A stretch of 7,595 nt of DNA. Origin: Bacillota bacterium (lineage in GTDB: Bacteria > Bacillota > Clostridia > Lachnospirales > Cellulosilyticaceae). A program made the translations under genes and the position numbers. This document shows, piece after piece, positions 1 through 6,456 of this stretch (positions within the stretch are counted from its first letter, which is position 1; every line of letters begins with the position of its first letter). The notes beneath the pieces are model-generated. The model did no database searches, was not told the origin of the DNA, and saw only the letters and a program-made list of their open reading frames with translations. The stretch is taken from assembly GCA_023415525.1 (NCBI GenBank), contig JAEZKI010000316.1:1-7595 (forward strand), in the 5' to 3' direction.

Positions 1-1557
1 CTTCTGTATGGCTTCATTGGCTTCAAAACTAACAGATTTAACTTGTTCAAAGCTCTTTGTTTCAGATTCGAGAGCATAGTACTCTTTCTGAAGAAGCTCA
101 ATAAAACCGCTTATTTCTGTTACAAATTGCTCGAGATTGCTATTGATATCATTAACAGCTGTCTTGGACTGTTCAGCTAGCTTGCGAATAGCATCAGCTA
201 CCACAGCAAATCCTCTACCTTCTTCACCAGCTCTGGCAGCTTCGATAGAGGCGTTAAGAGCCAGTAAGTTAGTTTGTTCGGCAATACTAGAAACCATTTC
301 TACAATATTAGTTATGTTATTGGCCTTCTGGTGTAGGTATTCACTTTTTTGGTTAATAACAGTAAAATTATTAAGGGTATTAAAGATGTTTTGACTAGAA
401 CAGGTTACATTTTCGTAGCTATTATTAATTTTATCCATGGCAACAGATAAATCTTGTTTATTAATATCTTCAGTTTTGACGATTTCTCTTAAAATAGTAA
501 TATTGTCATTAAGCACATTTGCGGCTTGACTGGTATTTTCAGCTTGGGAAACAGCTCCTAAAGCTACTTGTTCCACAACATTTGAGATTTCCTCAGAAGT
601 ACTTAGCATATTATCAGAGATGATACGGATGTCTTTTACAAAGTTATCCATTTCATCTGTAACACCTTTAAAACCTACAAAATCTGATTGTAAACCTTTT
701 TTATAAGTAGAAAGTAAATGATAGAGGCTTTCAAAGCGATCACGAGTGAGCAAAGTATTATCATGTAAATAATTTTTATCAATCAACCGTGTTATTTCTC
801 TTTCAATAAAGTGAAAGGGTTTAAGGAGCAATGCTGTACTGAAAGCAGTAAGTAGACTACTTATAAGACCTAATAAAAGGGCTTGTGACCACTGATTTAC
901 CCCAAGAGGGAGAAGGAATAAGAGACTACTGGTTATAAAGACAAACAAAGCATTTTTAACAGGAATACTTCTAATAAAACCAAAGGAAAGGAGTCGATTA
1001 AAGAAGTATTTTTTTTCTTCAAAAATAGAGTGGGAAAAGGTAAGTCGAACAGATAAGTAACCTTGACGTTTTTCTAGCTCAGTAACAATTACTTTTTCTT
1101 TAAAGAAATCCATACATCCATCTAATAGGCCATAAAAATAATCAAACATTCCTCGAGGGGATTGATAAGTAAAAACAGCTTCTGTTTCAGAAACAGGTTC
1201 TATGGAAACGAGAGGAGGTTTAGCACCTGCAAATTTTTTGGTCATCACAACATGGATATCAAAAAGAGATTTTAAGAAAGAATACATGTTATGATGTTTA
1301 AAAAAAGATGGAAAGGCGGAGTAGAAGGATAAAATATTATCTTTTCCAATGTCATGCCATAATTTAGAGGGAGGCTTACCCAACTGTTCTGACAAATGGC
1401 TAATAAGTGACGCAACTTGTTTATCTTCTACATTTTCTATAGGTGAGAAAATGCGTGTTGCTTTCCACCCTATTTTTTCCATTGCCAGTTCTACAGGTTC
1501 TTGACCATAAAGTTTCTTACATGTTTTAATCCAAGTAGCAACTATAGTTCCTTTCAT
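1..1557 (-). CDS. H-NOX domain methyl-accepting chemotaxis receptor (C-terminus cut by window edge)
   Basis: Chemoreceptor predicted to sense a diatomic gas (O2 or NO) through heme and signal to CheA/CheW. The frame is open for all 519 codons and runs off the left edge. Residues 1-180 are an H-NOX (HNOB) domain: it starts MKGTIVATW and has proximal His102, the YxSxR heme-propionate motif (Tyr131, Ser133, Arg135) and Pro115. The distal residues Trp9, Asn74 and Tyr140 match the O2-binding Caldanaerobacter domain. Two hydrophobic helices (about 200-219 and 223-244) form a tight hairpin with almost no external loop, so sensing must be cytoplasmic. A degenerate HAMP-like stretch may follow (245-300). 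The methyl-accepting coiled coil starts near 300 and holds the signalling tip at 423-464 ([20 protein letters not shown], then GRGFAVVAD). I estimate 50-100 residues are missing. The start is set by homology and by a GGATGGTG ribosome site at 1570-1563. The ligand is inferred, not shown. Confidence 0.95.
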   Translation of the reverse strand, partial: MKGTIVATWIKTCKKLYGQEPVELAMEKIGWKATRIFSPIENVEDKQVASLISHLSEQLGKPPSKLWHDIGKDNILSFYSAFPSFFKHHNMYSFLKSLFDIHVVMTKKFAGAKPPLVSIEPVSETEAVFTYQSPRGMFDYFYGLLDGCMDFFKEKVIVTELEKRQGYLSVRLTFSHSIFEEKKYFFNRLLSFGFIRSIPVKNALFVFITSSLLFLLPLGVNQWSQALLLGLISSLLTAFSTALLLKPFHFIEREITRLIDKNYLHDNTLLTRDRFESLYHLLSTYKKGLQSDFVGFKGVTDEMDNFVKDIRIISDNMLSTSEEISNVVEQVALGAVSQAENTSQAANVLNDNITILREIVKTEDINKQDLSVAMDKINNSYENVTCSSQNIFNTLNNFTVINQKSEYLHQKANNITNIVEMVSSIAEQTNLLALNASIEAARAGEEGRGFAVVADAIRKLAEQSKTAVNDINSNLEQFVTEISGFIELLQKEYYALESETKSFEQVKSVSFEANEAIQK

Positions 1558-1590
1558 AACATCACCATCCAATATGTATTTGTTAAAATC

Positions 1591-1619
1591 ATTATATATG
1601 GGAATCGGCAACTTGTTAA
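1591..1619 (-). promoter_or_regulatory. Promoter of the H-NOX chemoreceptor gene
   Basis: Read on the minus strand, TTAACA (1619-1614) and TATAAT (1596-1591) are separated by 17 bases, a near-consensus housekeeping promoter. Transcription would start near 1584, giving a leader of about 27 bases. Inside the spacer, GCCGATTC (1609-1602) resembles the -10 element of the motility sigma factor (SigD/sigma-28), but no well-placed TAAA -35 box was found, so I favour the housekeeping reading. Confidence 0.65.
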
Positions 1620-1803
1620 GAAGGAAGTTATAAATAATTAGAATTTATTAAATGATATATAAAGATGCACAAATAATTTCTAAGATATTTTTAGTGTATC
1701 ATTATTGAAAGAGAATGAGAGGAGAGGTAAAAGGAGCTCTTTTTTAGAAAGAAGTTCTATAGAAATGAAAAGGGATATTTTGCCCAGTTAATTTTACAAA
1801 GTA

Positions 1804-1812
1804 TGCTATAAT
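1804..1812 (+). promoter_or_regulatory. Extended -10 promoter for the DUF951 gene
   Basis: TGCTATAAT is a perfect -10 box with the TGn extension. No good -35 box lies 16-18 bases upstream (the spot reads CCAGTT; a TTGCCC at 1780-1785 is too far), which the extended -10 may offset. A second TATAAT at 1829-1834 is a possible alternative start. The predicted leader is about 50 bases. Confidence 0.5.
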
Positions 1813-1860
1813 AATTTTAAACTTAATGTATAATAATTAGAATAAATGGGAATTAATCAA

Positions 1861-1867
1861 AGGAGGG
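1861..1867 (+). promoter_or_regulatory. Ribosome binding site that sets the DUF951 start
   Basis: AGGAGGG ends five bases before the ATG at 1873. An in-frame ATG at 1846 would put this site inside the coding region and has no such site of its own, so 1873 is the start. Confidence 0.85.
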
Positions 1868-1872
1868 TAAAA

Positions 1873-2061
1873 ATGAATTATGTAGTTGGAGATGTAGTAC
1901 AAATGAAGAAACCACACCCCTGCGGTACCAATGAGTGGGAAATCTTGCGTGTGGGTGTGGACTTCAAACTACGTTGTTTAAATTGTAATCACCTTATTAT
2001 GATTCCAAGAGAGAAATTTGAAAAGAGTGTCAAAAAGCTTTTAAGGCATCTAGAGAAATAA
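1873..2061 (+). CDS. DUF951 family protein, small possible zinc-binding protein
   Basis: A 62-residue protein of the DUF951 family, which is often found next to rpsF or ychF in Bacillota (B. subtilis YyzM is, as I recall, a member). Its function is not known. The family signature is visible: a beta-rich start (VGDVVQMKKPHPCG), Trp22, then a CLNC pair. Cys17, Cys35 and Cys38, with His15 or His40, could bind one zinc ion; this is inference from spacing. The C-terminus is basic (KSVKKLLRHLEK), compatible with nucleic acid or ribosome contact but not proof of it. It has its own promoter and no clear terminator after it, so some transcripts may read on into rpsF. Family assignment is firm, function unassigned. 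Confidence 0.88.
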   Translation: MNYVVGDVVQMKKPHPCGTNEWEILRVGVDFKLRCLNCNHLIMIPREKFEKSVKKLLRHLEK

Positions 2062-2110
2062 ATAAATCATACTTATGAATTTTTTACCTTAAATTTTAAG
2101 CTTAAATAAC

Positions 2111-2139
2111 TTGTCTTATTGCAGTTTTTGTGGTATTAT
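2111..2139 (+). promoter_or_regulatory. Promoter of the rpsF-ssb-rpsR operon
   Basis: TTGTCT (2111-2116) and TATTAT (2134-2139) lie 17 bases apart, and TGG just before the -10 supplies the TGn extension. Transcription would start near 2146, giving a leader of about 68 bases that contains the hairpin at 2162-2189. Confidence 0.65.
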
Positions 2140-2161
2140 TATTAACTGTAATGTAATCCTT

Positions 2162-2189
2162 GCTCTATATAAATATGAAGGTATAGGGC
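2162..2189 (+). promoter_or_regulatory. Leader hairpin upstream of rpsF
   Basis: GCTCTATA (2162-2169) pairs with TATAGGGC (2182-2189) over eight base pairs with one G-U pair, around a 12-base loop. It lies inside the predicted leader and 11 bases before the AGGAGG ribosome site. A small TCC-AAAA-GGA pairing (2195-2204) could cover part of that site. In many bacteria an S6:S18 complex binds the rpsF leader, and this is the right place for such an element. The CCG bulge I associate with the published motif is not present, so the assignment is tentative. Confidence 0.4.
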
Positions 2190-2213
2190 CAATGTCCAAA
2201 AGGAGGTGCTGAC

Positions 2214-2504
2214 ATGAGAAATTACGAATTATCAGTTGTTTTATTCCCAAATTTAGCGGAAGAACAAAAATTAGAAACTCTTGAAAAAGTAAAAGATCTT
2301 ATCACACGCTTTGGTGGAGAAATCACCAATGTAGATGATTGGGGTAAGAGAAAACTTGCTTATGAAATAAGCAAACAAAGAGAAGGTTTCTACTATTTCA
2401 TTCAATTCAACGCTGCGACTTCTGCACCAGAAGAAATCGAGAGCAGAATTCGTATTATGGAACCAGTTCTTCGTTATTTAATCGTATCTCTTGAAGATAA
2501 ATAA
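2214..2504 (+). CDS. rpsF: 30S ribosomal protein S6
   Basis: Small-subunit protein that binds S18 and, as a heterodimer, the central domain of 16S rRNA on the platform. The 96 residues match the usual bacterial length and cover the single ferredoxin-like fold. Visible family features are the first strand (NYELSVVLFP), the loop and strand with WGKRKLAYEI at about 43-52, the FYYFIQF strand at about 59-65, and the end MEPVLRYLIV. There is no long acidic or glutamate tail of the kind seen in E. coli. AGGAGG at 2201-2206, seven bases before the ATG, fixes the start. It is the first gene of an operon with ssb and rpsR; the next gene starts 29 bases after its stop. Confidence 0.97.
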   Translation: MRNYELSVVLFPNLAEEQKLETLEKVKDLITRFGGEITNVDDWGKRKLAYEISKQREGFYYFIQFNAATSAPEEIESRIRIMEPVLRYLIVSLEDK

Positions 2505-2533
2505 GAAATTTTCCTGAAGAAAGGGGCTTAGGC

Positions 2534-2983
2534 ATGAACAAAGTAATATTAATGGGACGTTTAACCAGAGATCCTGAAGTACGCTATTCACAATCTGCTA
2601 ACCCTGTTGCAGTAGCACGTTATGGCATTGCAGTGAGAAGACAATTTGCAAAACAAGGCGAACAAGATGTTGACTTTTTTAATATTGTTGCATTTGGTAA
2701 AGCTGGTGAGTTTGCAGAGAAGTACTTTAGAAAAGGTCAGATGGTTTCTATTGTTGGACGCTTACAAGTAAACACTTGGGAGGATCAACAAAAGGTTAAA
2801 CATACTGCTGTAGATGTAGTAGTCGAAGAACAACATTTTGCTGAAAGCAGATCTTCATCTGAGTCTCGTGGTGTAATGATAGATTCACCAATCAGTAGCC
2901 CTGCACCTACTTCCCCTTCAGGTAATTCTGTAGCTGGCTTTATGCCAACTCAAATCGAAGAAGATGACGATTTACCATTTTAG
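2534..2983 (+). CDS. ssb: Single-stranded DNA-binding protein
   Basis: Coats single-stranded DNA during replication, repair and recombination, normally as a homotetramer. Residues 1 to about 104 form the OB fold, starting with the family signature MNKVILMGRLTRDPEVRY and containing VDFFNIVAFGKAGEFAEKY (about 46-64) and the GQMVSIVGRLQVNTWED segment. A Ser/Pro-rich flexible linker (about 105-141) leads to the acidic tip EEDDDLPF (142-149), the conserved docking site for partner proteins such as PriA, RecO and DNA polymerase subunits. Length (149 residues) is normal. The ribosome site AAGGGG (2521-2526) is weaker than that of its neighbours. Lying between two ribosomal genes is the standard position for the housekeeping copy in Bacillota. 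Confidence 0.97.
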   Translation: MNKVILMGRLTRDPEVRYSQSANPVAVARYGIAVRRQFAKQGEQDVDFFNIVAFGKAGEFAEKYFRKGQMVSIVGRLQVNTWEDQQKVKHTAVDVVVEEQHFAESRSSSESRGVMIDSPISSPAPTSPSGNSVAGFMPTQIEEDDDLPF

Positions 2984-3022
2984 TCTTAATTTTTATAAAT
3001 AAAATGAAGGAGGGAACAAACA

Positions 3023-3256
3023 ATGGCAATGCAAAAAAGACATAACCGTAGAAGACGTAAAATAAATCAATTTGCTGGCGATAATATCAAAAAGATTAAT
3101 TACAAAGATATTAACACATTAAAGAAATTTATTTCTGAAAGAGGTAAAATTCTTCCTAGAAGAATTACTGGTAACTCTGCAAAAGCACAACGTAAGCTTA
3201 CAATAGCTATCAAACGTGCTAGACACATCGCACTTTTACCATACACACAAGATTAA
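3023..3256 (+). CDS. rpsR: 30S ribosomal protein S18, zinc-free form
   Basis: Small-subunit protein that pairs with S6 on the platform of the 30S subunit. The 77 residues carry the family core: [21 protein letters not shown] (27-47), then TGN and [13 protein letters not shown] at the C-terminus. The four positions that hold zinc ligands in the C+ form of S18 (CxxC, then CxxH) read Asn15, Ala18, Ser52 and Ala55, so this is a zinc-independent C- form. AAGGAGGG at 3007-3014, eight bases before the ATG, fixes the start; a second in-frame ATG at 3029 is too far from it. It is the last gene of the operon, followed by a terminator. Confidence 0.97.
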   Translation: MAMQKRHNRRRRKINQFAGDNIKKINYKDINTLKKFISERGKILPRRITGNSAKAQRKLTIAIKRARHIALLPYTQD

Positions 3257-3289
3257 TTAGAACAAAATAACAACTACAGAGAGAAATAA

Positions 3290-3310
3290 GCACACACAAA
3301 ATGCACACAC
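3290..3310 (+). repeat. Short direct repeat GCACACAC
   Basis: GCACACAC occurs at 3290-3297 and again at 3303-3310, 13 bases apart, between the rpsR stop codon and the terminator. The second copy runs into the 5' arm of the terminator stem. It may be only a small local duplication. Confidence 0.5.
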
Positions 3311-3334
3311 CACTGCCTAGCAGTGGTTTTTTTT
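3309..3334 (+). terminator. Intrinsic terminator of the rpsF-ssb-rpsR operon
   Basis: CCACTGC (3310-3316) pairs perfectly with GCAGTGG (3320-3326) around a CTA loop, extended by one A-T pair, and runs directly into eight T residues (3327-3334). It is a textbook Rho-independent terminator that separates this operon from the DUF2232-gdpP unit. Confidence 0.95.
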
Positions 3335-3409
3335 GTCTTCAATGACTTAGAGTGAAAATTATGGGAGGAGACAAGTTAGGTTGGAAAGCCTCTAGTATTA
3401 AAAGGCTAT

Positions 3410-3450
3410 TATATGGTATAATAAAAAGACATGAATTTTGATACCATGTA
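3410..3450. repeat. Inverted repeat across the -10 box and transcript start (possible operator)
   Basis: TATATGGTAT (3410-3419) is complementary to ATACCATGTA (3441-3450) over ten positions with one G-T mismatch pair, around 21 bases. The core ATGGTAT/ATACCAT is perfect. The left arm lies upstream of the predicted start, so the full hairpin would not form in RNA from that promoter. A DNA binding site is the likelier meaning, but chance is possible in AT-rich DNA. Confidence 0.35.
3414..3422 (+). promoter_or_regulatory. Extended -10 promoter of the DUF2232-gdpP-rplI-dnaB unit
   Basis: TGGTATAAT is a perfect -10 box with the TGn extension. The -35 position (3394-3399, AGTATT) is poor, as expected for an extended -10 promoter. 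The start would be near 3429, about 45 bases before the ATG at 3474. A dyad (3410-3419 with 3441-3450) spans the -10 box and start point. Confidence 0.6.
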
Positions 3451-3473
3451 TACTAAAGGAGGGATAACTTGAA

Positions 3474-4442
3474 ATGCAGTTAAGCTCTAAAAATATTATT
3501 GGATTAATATGTATCTTATTAACATATATTGTTTTGGCTGGTTTAGGGATTTATAGTGCCTATGGGCTATTTTTGTTCCCTATTCTTTCTATACCATTAA
3601 CAGTATGTTTGATAAAGGAAAGCATACCTAAAGGTATAGACTTTTTATTTTGTAGTACAGCTATTATAGGTATTTTTATGCTTGCAGGAACGTTAGAAGC
3701 GGCACTTGTTTTTGTGATAGCCGTGTGTATACCTGCTTATATAATCAGTTTTTTGTATAAGAAACAATTCTCGCTACCACATATGATTATTTATACTGCT
3801 TTGAGTATTGTAGTGGGAGTTTTTGCTTATGGGCTCGTTATGAGTTATCTAGGGATTAATTATGGAGAGGTTTTTATCCAAAGTGCCGATGAGATCAAGC
3901 AAATCTATTTTGATGCCATTGAAAATTTGAAGACTACCCTACCAGCAGAATCTCTTAACCAACTGGGTGATATAAAGGGAATGGTTTCTATTATTATTGA
4001 GCTCATGAAGAAGGTTTATCCGGCACTTATAGTAGTGATGAGTATTACTTTAGCTGCTATTAACTTATTACTTGTCCAACTTATATTGCGTTTAAAGAAA
4101 CAAAAAGGTTTAAACCTAAAACAGCTCGTATCTTTTAGACTATCAAAATGGGCGATTCTAATATTAACCTTAGCTATGATTACACCTTTTACACCACTTA
4201 ATGAAAATGCTATAGCAGTGACATTAGCAGCTAATGTTTTGGTCGTTTTACAATATTTATTGCAACTTGCGGGGGCATTAGCTCTTGTGGGAATTATTAG
4301 TAAAGGACCTCTGCACATAGGGATGAAAGTTATGCTTTATATTTTAATAGGCATCTTATTTATTATTTATCCGAGTATGTTAGTTATGTTTGGATGTTTC
4401 GATACTATTTTTAACTATAGAAAAACAGATATTATAGTTTAG
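3474..4442 (+). CDS. yybS: DUF2232 (YybS-type) multi-pass membrane protein
   Basis: An integral membrane protein of 322 residues and unknown molecular function. I assign it to DUF2232/YybS from its size, its hydrophobic pattern and its place directly before gdpP, which matches yybS-gdpP-rplI-dnaC in B. subtilis. Hydrophobic segments, approximately: 8-28, 30-48, 56-72, 74-95, 103-125, 181-206, 226-244, 248-275 and 284-312, so eight or nine helices. A polar stretch at about 127-180 (YGEVFIQSADEIKQIYFDAI and onward) separates the two halves. The C-terminus ends in a short polar tail with FNYRKTD. GGAGGG at 3458-3463 lies ten bases before the ATG. First gene of its unit; gdpP begins 19 bases after its stop. 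Family moderately sure, function unassigned. Confidence 0.82.
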   Translation: MQLSSKNIIGLICILLTYIVLAGLGIYSAYGLFLFPILSIPLTVCLIKESIPKGIDFLFCSTAIIGIFMLAGTLEAALVFVIAVCIPAYIISFLYKKQFSLPHMIIYTALSIVVGVFAYGLVMSYLGINYGEVFIQSADEIKQIYFDAIENLKTTLPAESLNQLGDIKGMVSIIIELMKKVYPALIVVMSITLAAINLLLVQLILRLKKQKGLNLKQLVSFRLSKWAILILTLAMITPFTPLNENAIAVTLAANVLVVLQYLLQLAGALALVGIISKGPLHIGMKVMLYILIGILFIIYPSMLVMFGCFDTIFNYRKTDIIV

Positions 4443-4461
4443 ATTAGGAGAAGAAATCGAG

Positions 4462-6456
4462 ATGAAAAATAAGAAAAAATTTGGTTTTTCCCATAGCATG
4501 AACTTGCTGCAGATTGCACAAGTGGGAATAGGGTTAGGGATAGCTTTTAGTATACTGGCCCTATTTACAAAGATGGGAGTAGGATTGCTTATTATTCTCC
4601 TGCTACTATTATTAGTAGGAAGTGGCGTGTATAGGACTCAGCTTAAGAGAATGTTAGAACAAGAAGTAGACAAAAAGGCAAAGATTCTTACAAATACACG
4701 AAGTAAGTTGTTTTTCAATGCCAAAATTCCTGTGGTTATAGTTGATCAAAGTGGCATAATCAAATGGGCTAATAAGTCCTTTGAAGAATTTTGCCACGAA
4801 GGAGAAATGGTAGGACAACCTATTAAGAATAAGTTAGATAATATTAAATGGAATGAAGTCCTTCATAAAGAGGAGAAGCTTGAAATGGACGTTCATGTGC
4901 AAGATAAAGATTATCATGTACTAGGAGAATGGATTCAAGAACAAGGACTTGTTATTCTTTATTTTATGGATTGTACAGAAAATCTTCTGCTCAAACAGCG
5001 TATTAAAGAACAACGTTGTATGTTAGGCTATGTATGCATTGATAATTACGATGAAATAATGCATAGCATTGAAGAAGTAAGAAGACCGATGTTAACAGCG
5101 ATTATTGATCGTAAAATTAATTTATGGTTTAAGGAACGAGAAGTTATTATTACGCGCTTTGAAAAGGATAAGTATATTATGGTATTTAACAAGAAGGAGT
5201 TAGATGCCATGGTGGAACGTAAATTTGATGTACTTGATGAAGTAAGACGTATTCAAGTAGGAAATGAACTTCCAGCTACAATCAGTATGGGGATAGGCTA
5301 CAACCTAGAATCCTTAACGGCTTCTCGAGAAGAAGCAAGGGCAGCCTTTGACCTTGCCCAAGGGCGAGGGGGTGACCAAGCGGTTATTAAGAATAATGAT
5401 AAATATACTTTCTTTGGTGGAAAAAGTAAGGAAGTAGAAAAAAGTGCACGGGTAAAAGTAAGAATAAAGGCTTATGCCTTTAAAGAACTTTTGCATGAGT
5501 GTGATAAAGTTTATATTATGGGCCACAAAGGTATTGACATGGACTGTTTAGGTGCAGCTATGGGTGTTTACAGAGCAGCAGCTATTATGGGGAAAAAGGC
5601 TCATATTATTTTAGATGAACCTACCTTTGCTATACAAGGTTTATATGATAGAATAGTGGCATCCAAAGAATATGAGGATTTATTTATTCCCCGGGAAATG
5701 GCTATGGAGGGTATAAAAAAGGACACCTTATTAGTTATAGTGGATGTTCATAGGAAGAGTTACTTAGAGCATGAAGCGCTTTTAGAGAAAGCTGAAAAGG
5801 TAGTGGTATTTGATCATCATAGACGAAGTACAGACTTTATTGAAGATGCTGTATTAACCTATTTAGAGCCTTATATTTCTTCTACATGCGAAATGATTTC
5901 TGAAATACTACTTTATTTAACAGACCGTATAAAACTTACACCTATTGAGGCAGATGCCTTACTAGCAGGTATTACCATTGATACAAAGAATTTTGTTTTT
6001 AAAGCAGGAGTCAGAACTTTTGAAGCAGCAGCTTTTTTAAGACGAAGTGGGGCAGATAGTAGCCGTGTTAGAATGCTCTTTCAAAATGATATGGAAACCT
6101 ATAGAGCAAGAGCAGCAGCTATTAAAGCAGCAGAGATGTGGGAACATAATATAGCTGTTGCAGAAGTAAATGCAGCAACACCACATCCTCAGATTATTGC
6201 TGCTCAAGTAGCTGATGAATTACTTAACATAAAGGGAATAGAAGCCTCCTTTGTTATTACAGGTAGGGAAGAATATTGCATGATTAGTGCCAGAGCATTA
6301 GGCGATATGAATGTTCAGCGTATTATGGAGTTATTAGGAGGAGGAGGGCATCTAGGTGTAGCAGGTGCTCAGCTTAAAGGAGTTACTCCTTATGAGGCAA
6401 AAGAAAAACTTCGTGAAGCAATTGATAAATATTTTAAGGAAGGTGAAACGAAATGA
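4462..6456 (+). CDS. gdpP: Cyclic-di-AMP phosphodiesterase GdpP (DHH-DHHA1)
   Basis: Membrane enzyme that hydrolyses c-di-AMP to pApA, so it affects potassium and osmotic balance and cell-wall stress. The 664 residues match the family length and order. Two transmembrane helices (about 15-35 and 39-57); a PAS domain (about 83-178), which binds heme in the B. subtilis protein; a degenerate GGDEF domain (about 186-315) where the GGDEF motif reads EKDKY (234-238); then the catalytic DHH and DHHA1 domains. Metal ligands are all present: His355, Asp359, Asp361, Asp428 (with His430), the DHH triad Asp451-His453, and Asp507. The substrate-binding GGGGH is at 626-630. It should therefore be active. 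AGGAG at 4446-4450 is its ribosome site. Its stop codon overlaps the rplI start (ATGA). Confidence 0.96.
   Translation: MKNKKKFGFSHSMNLLQIAQVGIGLGIAFSILALFTKMGVGLLIILLLLLLVGSGVYRTQLKRMLEQEVDKKAKILTNTRSKLFFNAKIPVVIVDQSGIIKWANKSFEEFCHEGEMVGQPIKNKLDNIKWNEVLHKEEKLEMDVHVQDKDYHVLGEWIQEQGLVILYFMDCTENLLLKQRIKEQRCMLGYVCIDNYDEIMHSIEEVRRPMLTAIIDRKINLWFKEREVIITRFEKDKYIMVFNKKELDAMVERKFDVLDEVRRIQVGNELPATISMGIGYNLESLTASREEARAAFDLAQGRGGDQAVIKNNDKYTFFGGKSKEVEKSARVKVRIKAYAFKELLHECDKVYIMGHKGIDMDCLGAAMGVYRAAAIMGKKAHIILDEPTFAIQGLYDRIVASKEYEDLFIPREMAMEGIKKDTLLVIVDVHRKSYLEHEALLEKAEKVVVFDHHRRSTDFIEDAVLTYLEPYISSTCEMISEILLYLTDRIKLTPIEADALLAGITIDTKNFVFKAGVRTFEAAAFLRRSGADSSRVRMLFQNDMETYRARAAAIKAAEMWEHNIAVAEVNAATPHPQIIAAQVADELLNIKGIEASFVITGREEYCMISARALGDMNVQRIMELLGGGGHLGVAGAQLKGVTPYEAKEKLREAIDKYFKEGETK
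6438..6445 (+). promoter_or_regulatory. Ribosome binding site of rplI inside gdpP
   Basis: GGAAGGTG lies in the last codons of gdpP, seven bases before the rplI ATG at 6453. That ATG overlaps the gdpP stop TGA as ATGA, so the two genes are probably translationally coupled. Confidence 0.75.

Larger units (their letters stand above)
1558..1872. other. Divergent intergenic region
   Basis: These 315 bases separate the start codons of the minus-strand chemoreceptor and the plus-strand DUF951 gene. They are very AT-rich. They hold the chemoreceptor promoter near the left end, two TATAAT boxes for the rightward gene at 1807 and 1829, and a 10-base palindrome TTCTATAGAA at 1755-1764. The part from about 1625 to 1780 holds no gene, RNA or terminator that I can support. 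Confidence 0.7.

Noticed and set aside
137..394. Plus-strand open frame of 85 codons
   Set aside because: It lies antisense to the signalling-tip region of the chemoreceptor, which is a strong homolog on the minus strand. No ribosome site or recognisable protein.
1730..1746. AAAAG-GAGCT-CTTTT stem followed by T residues as a terminator
   Set aside because: Only five mostly A-T pairs, in an intergenic region where no upstream transcript needs ending in that direction.
1846..1872. Upstream ATG at 1846 as the DUF951 start
   Set aside because: It would add nine residues that encode the ribosome site itself (AGGAGGG); the family begins near the Met at 1873.
2095..2106. Palindrome TTTAAGCTTAAA after the DUF951 gene as a terminator
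   Set aside because: The stem is AT-only apart from the central GC, has no loop, and no T-run follows. It is more likely chance in AT-rich DNA.
3387..3407. Inverted repeat AGCCT/AGGCT upstream of the DUF2232 promoter
   Set aside because: Five base pairs around an 11-base gap is expected by chance and has no clear link to the promoter elements.
4016..4318. Minus-strand open frame of 100 codons
   Set aside because: Antisense to the DUF2232 membrane gene; no ribosome site, no recognisable family.
5314..5526. Minus-strand open frame of 70 codons
   Set aside because: Antisense to the catalytic part of gdpP and of low-complexity, Phe-rich composition.
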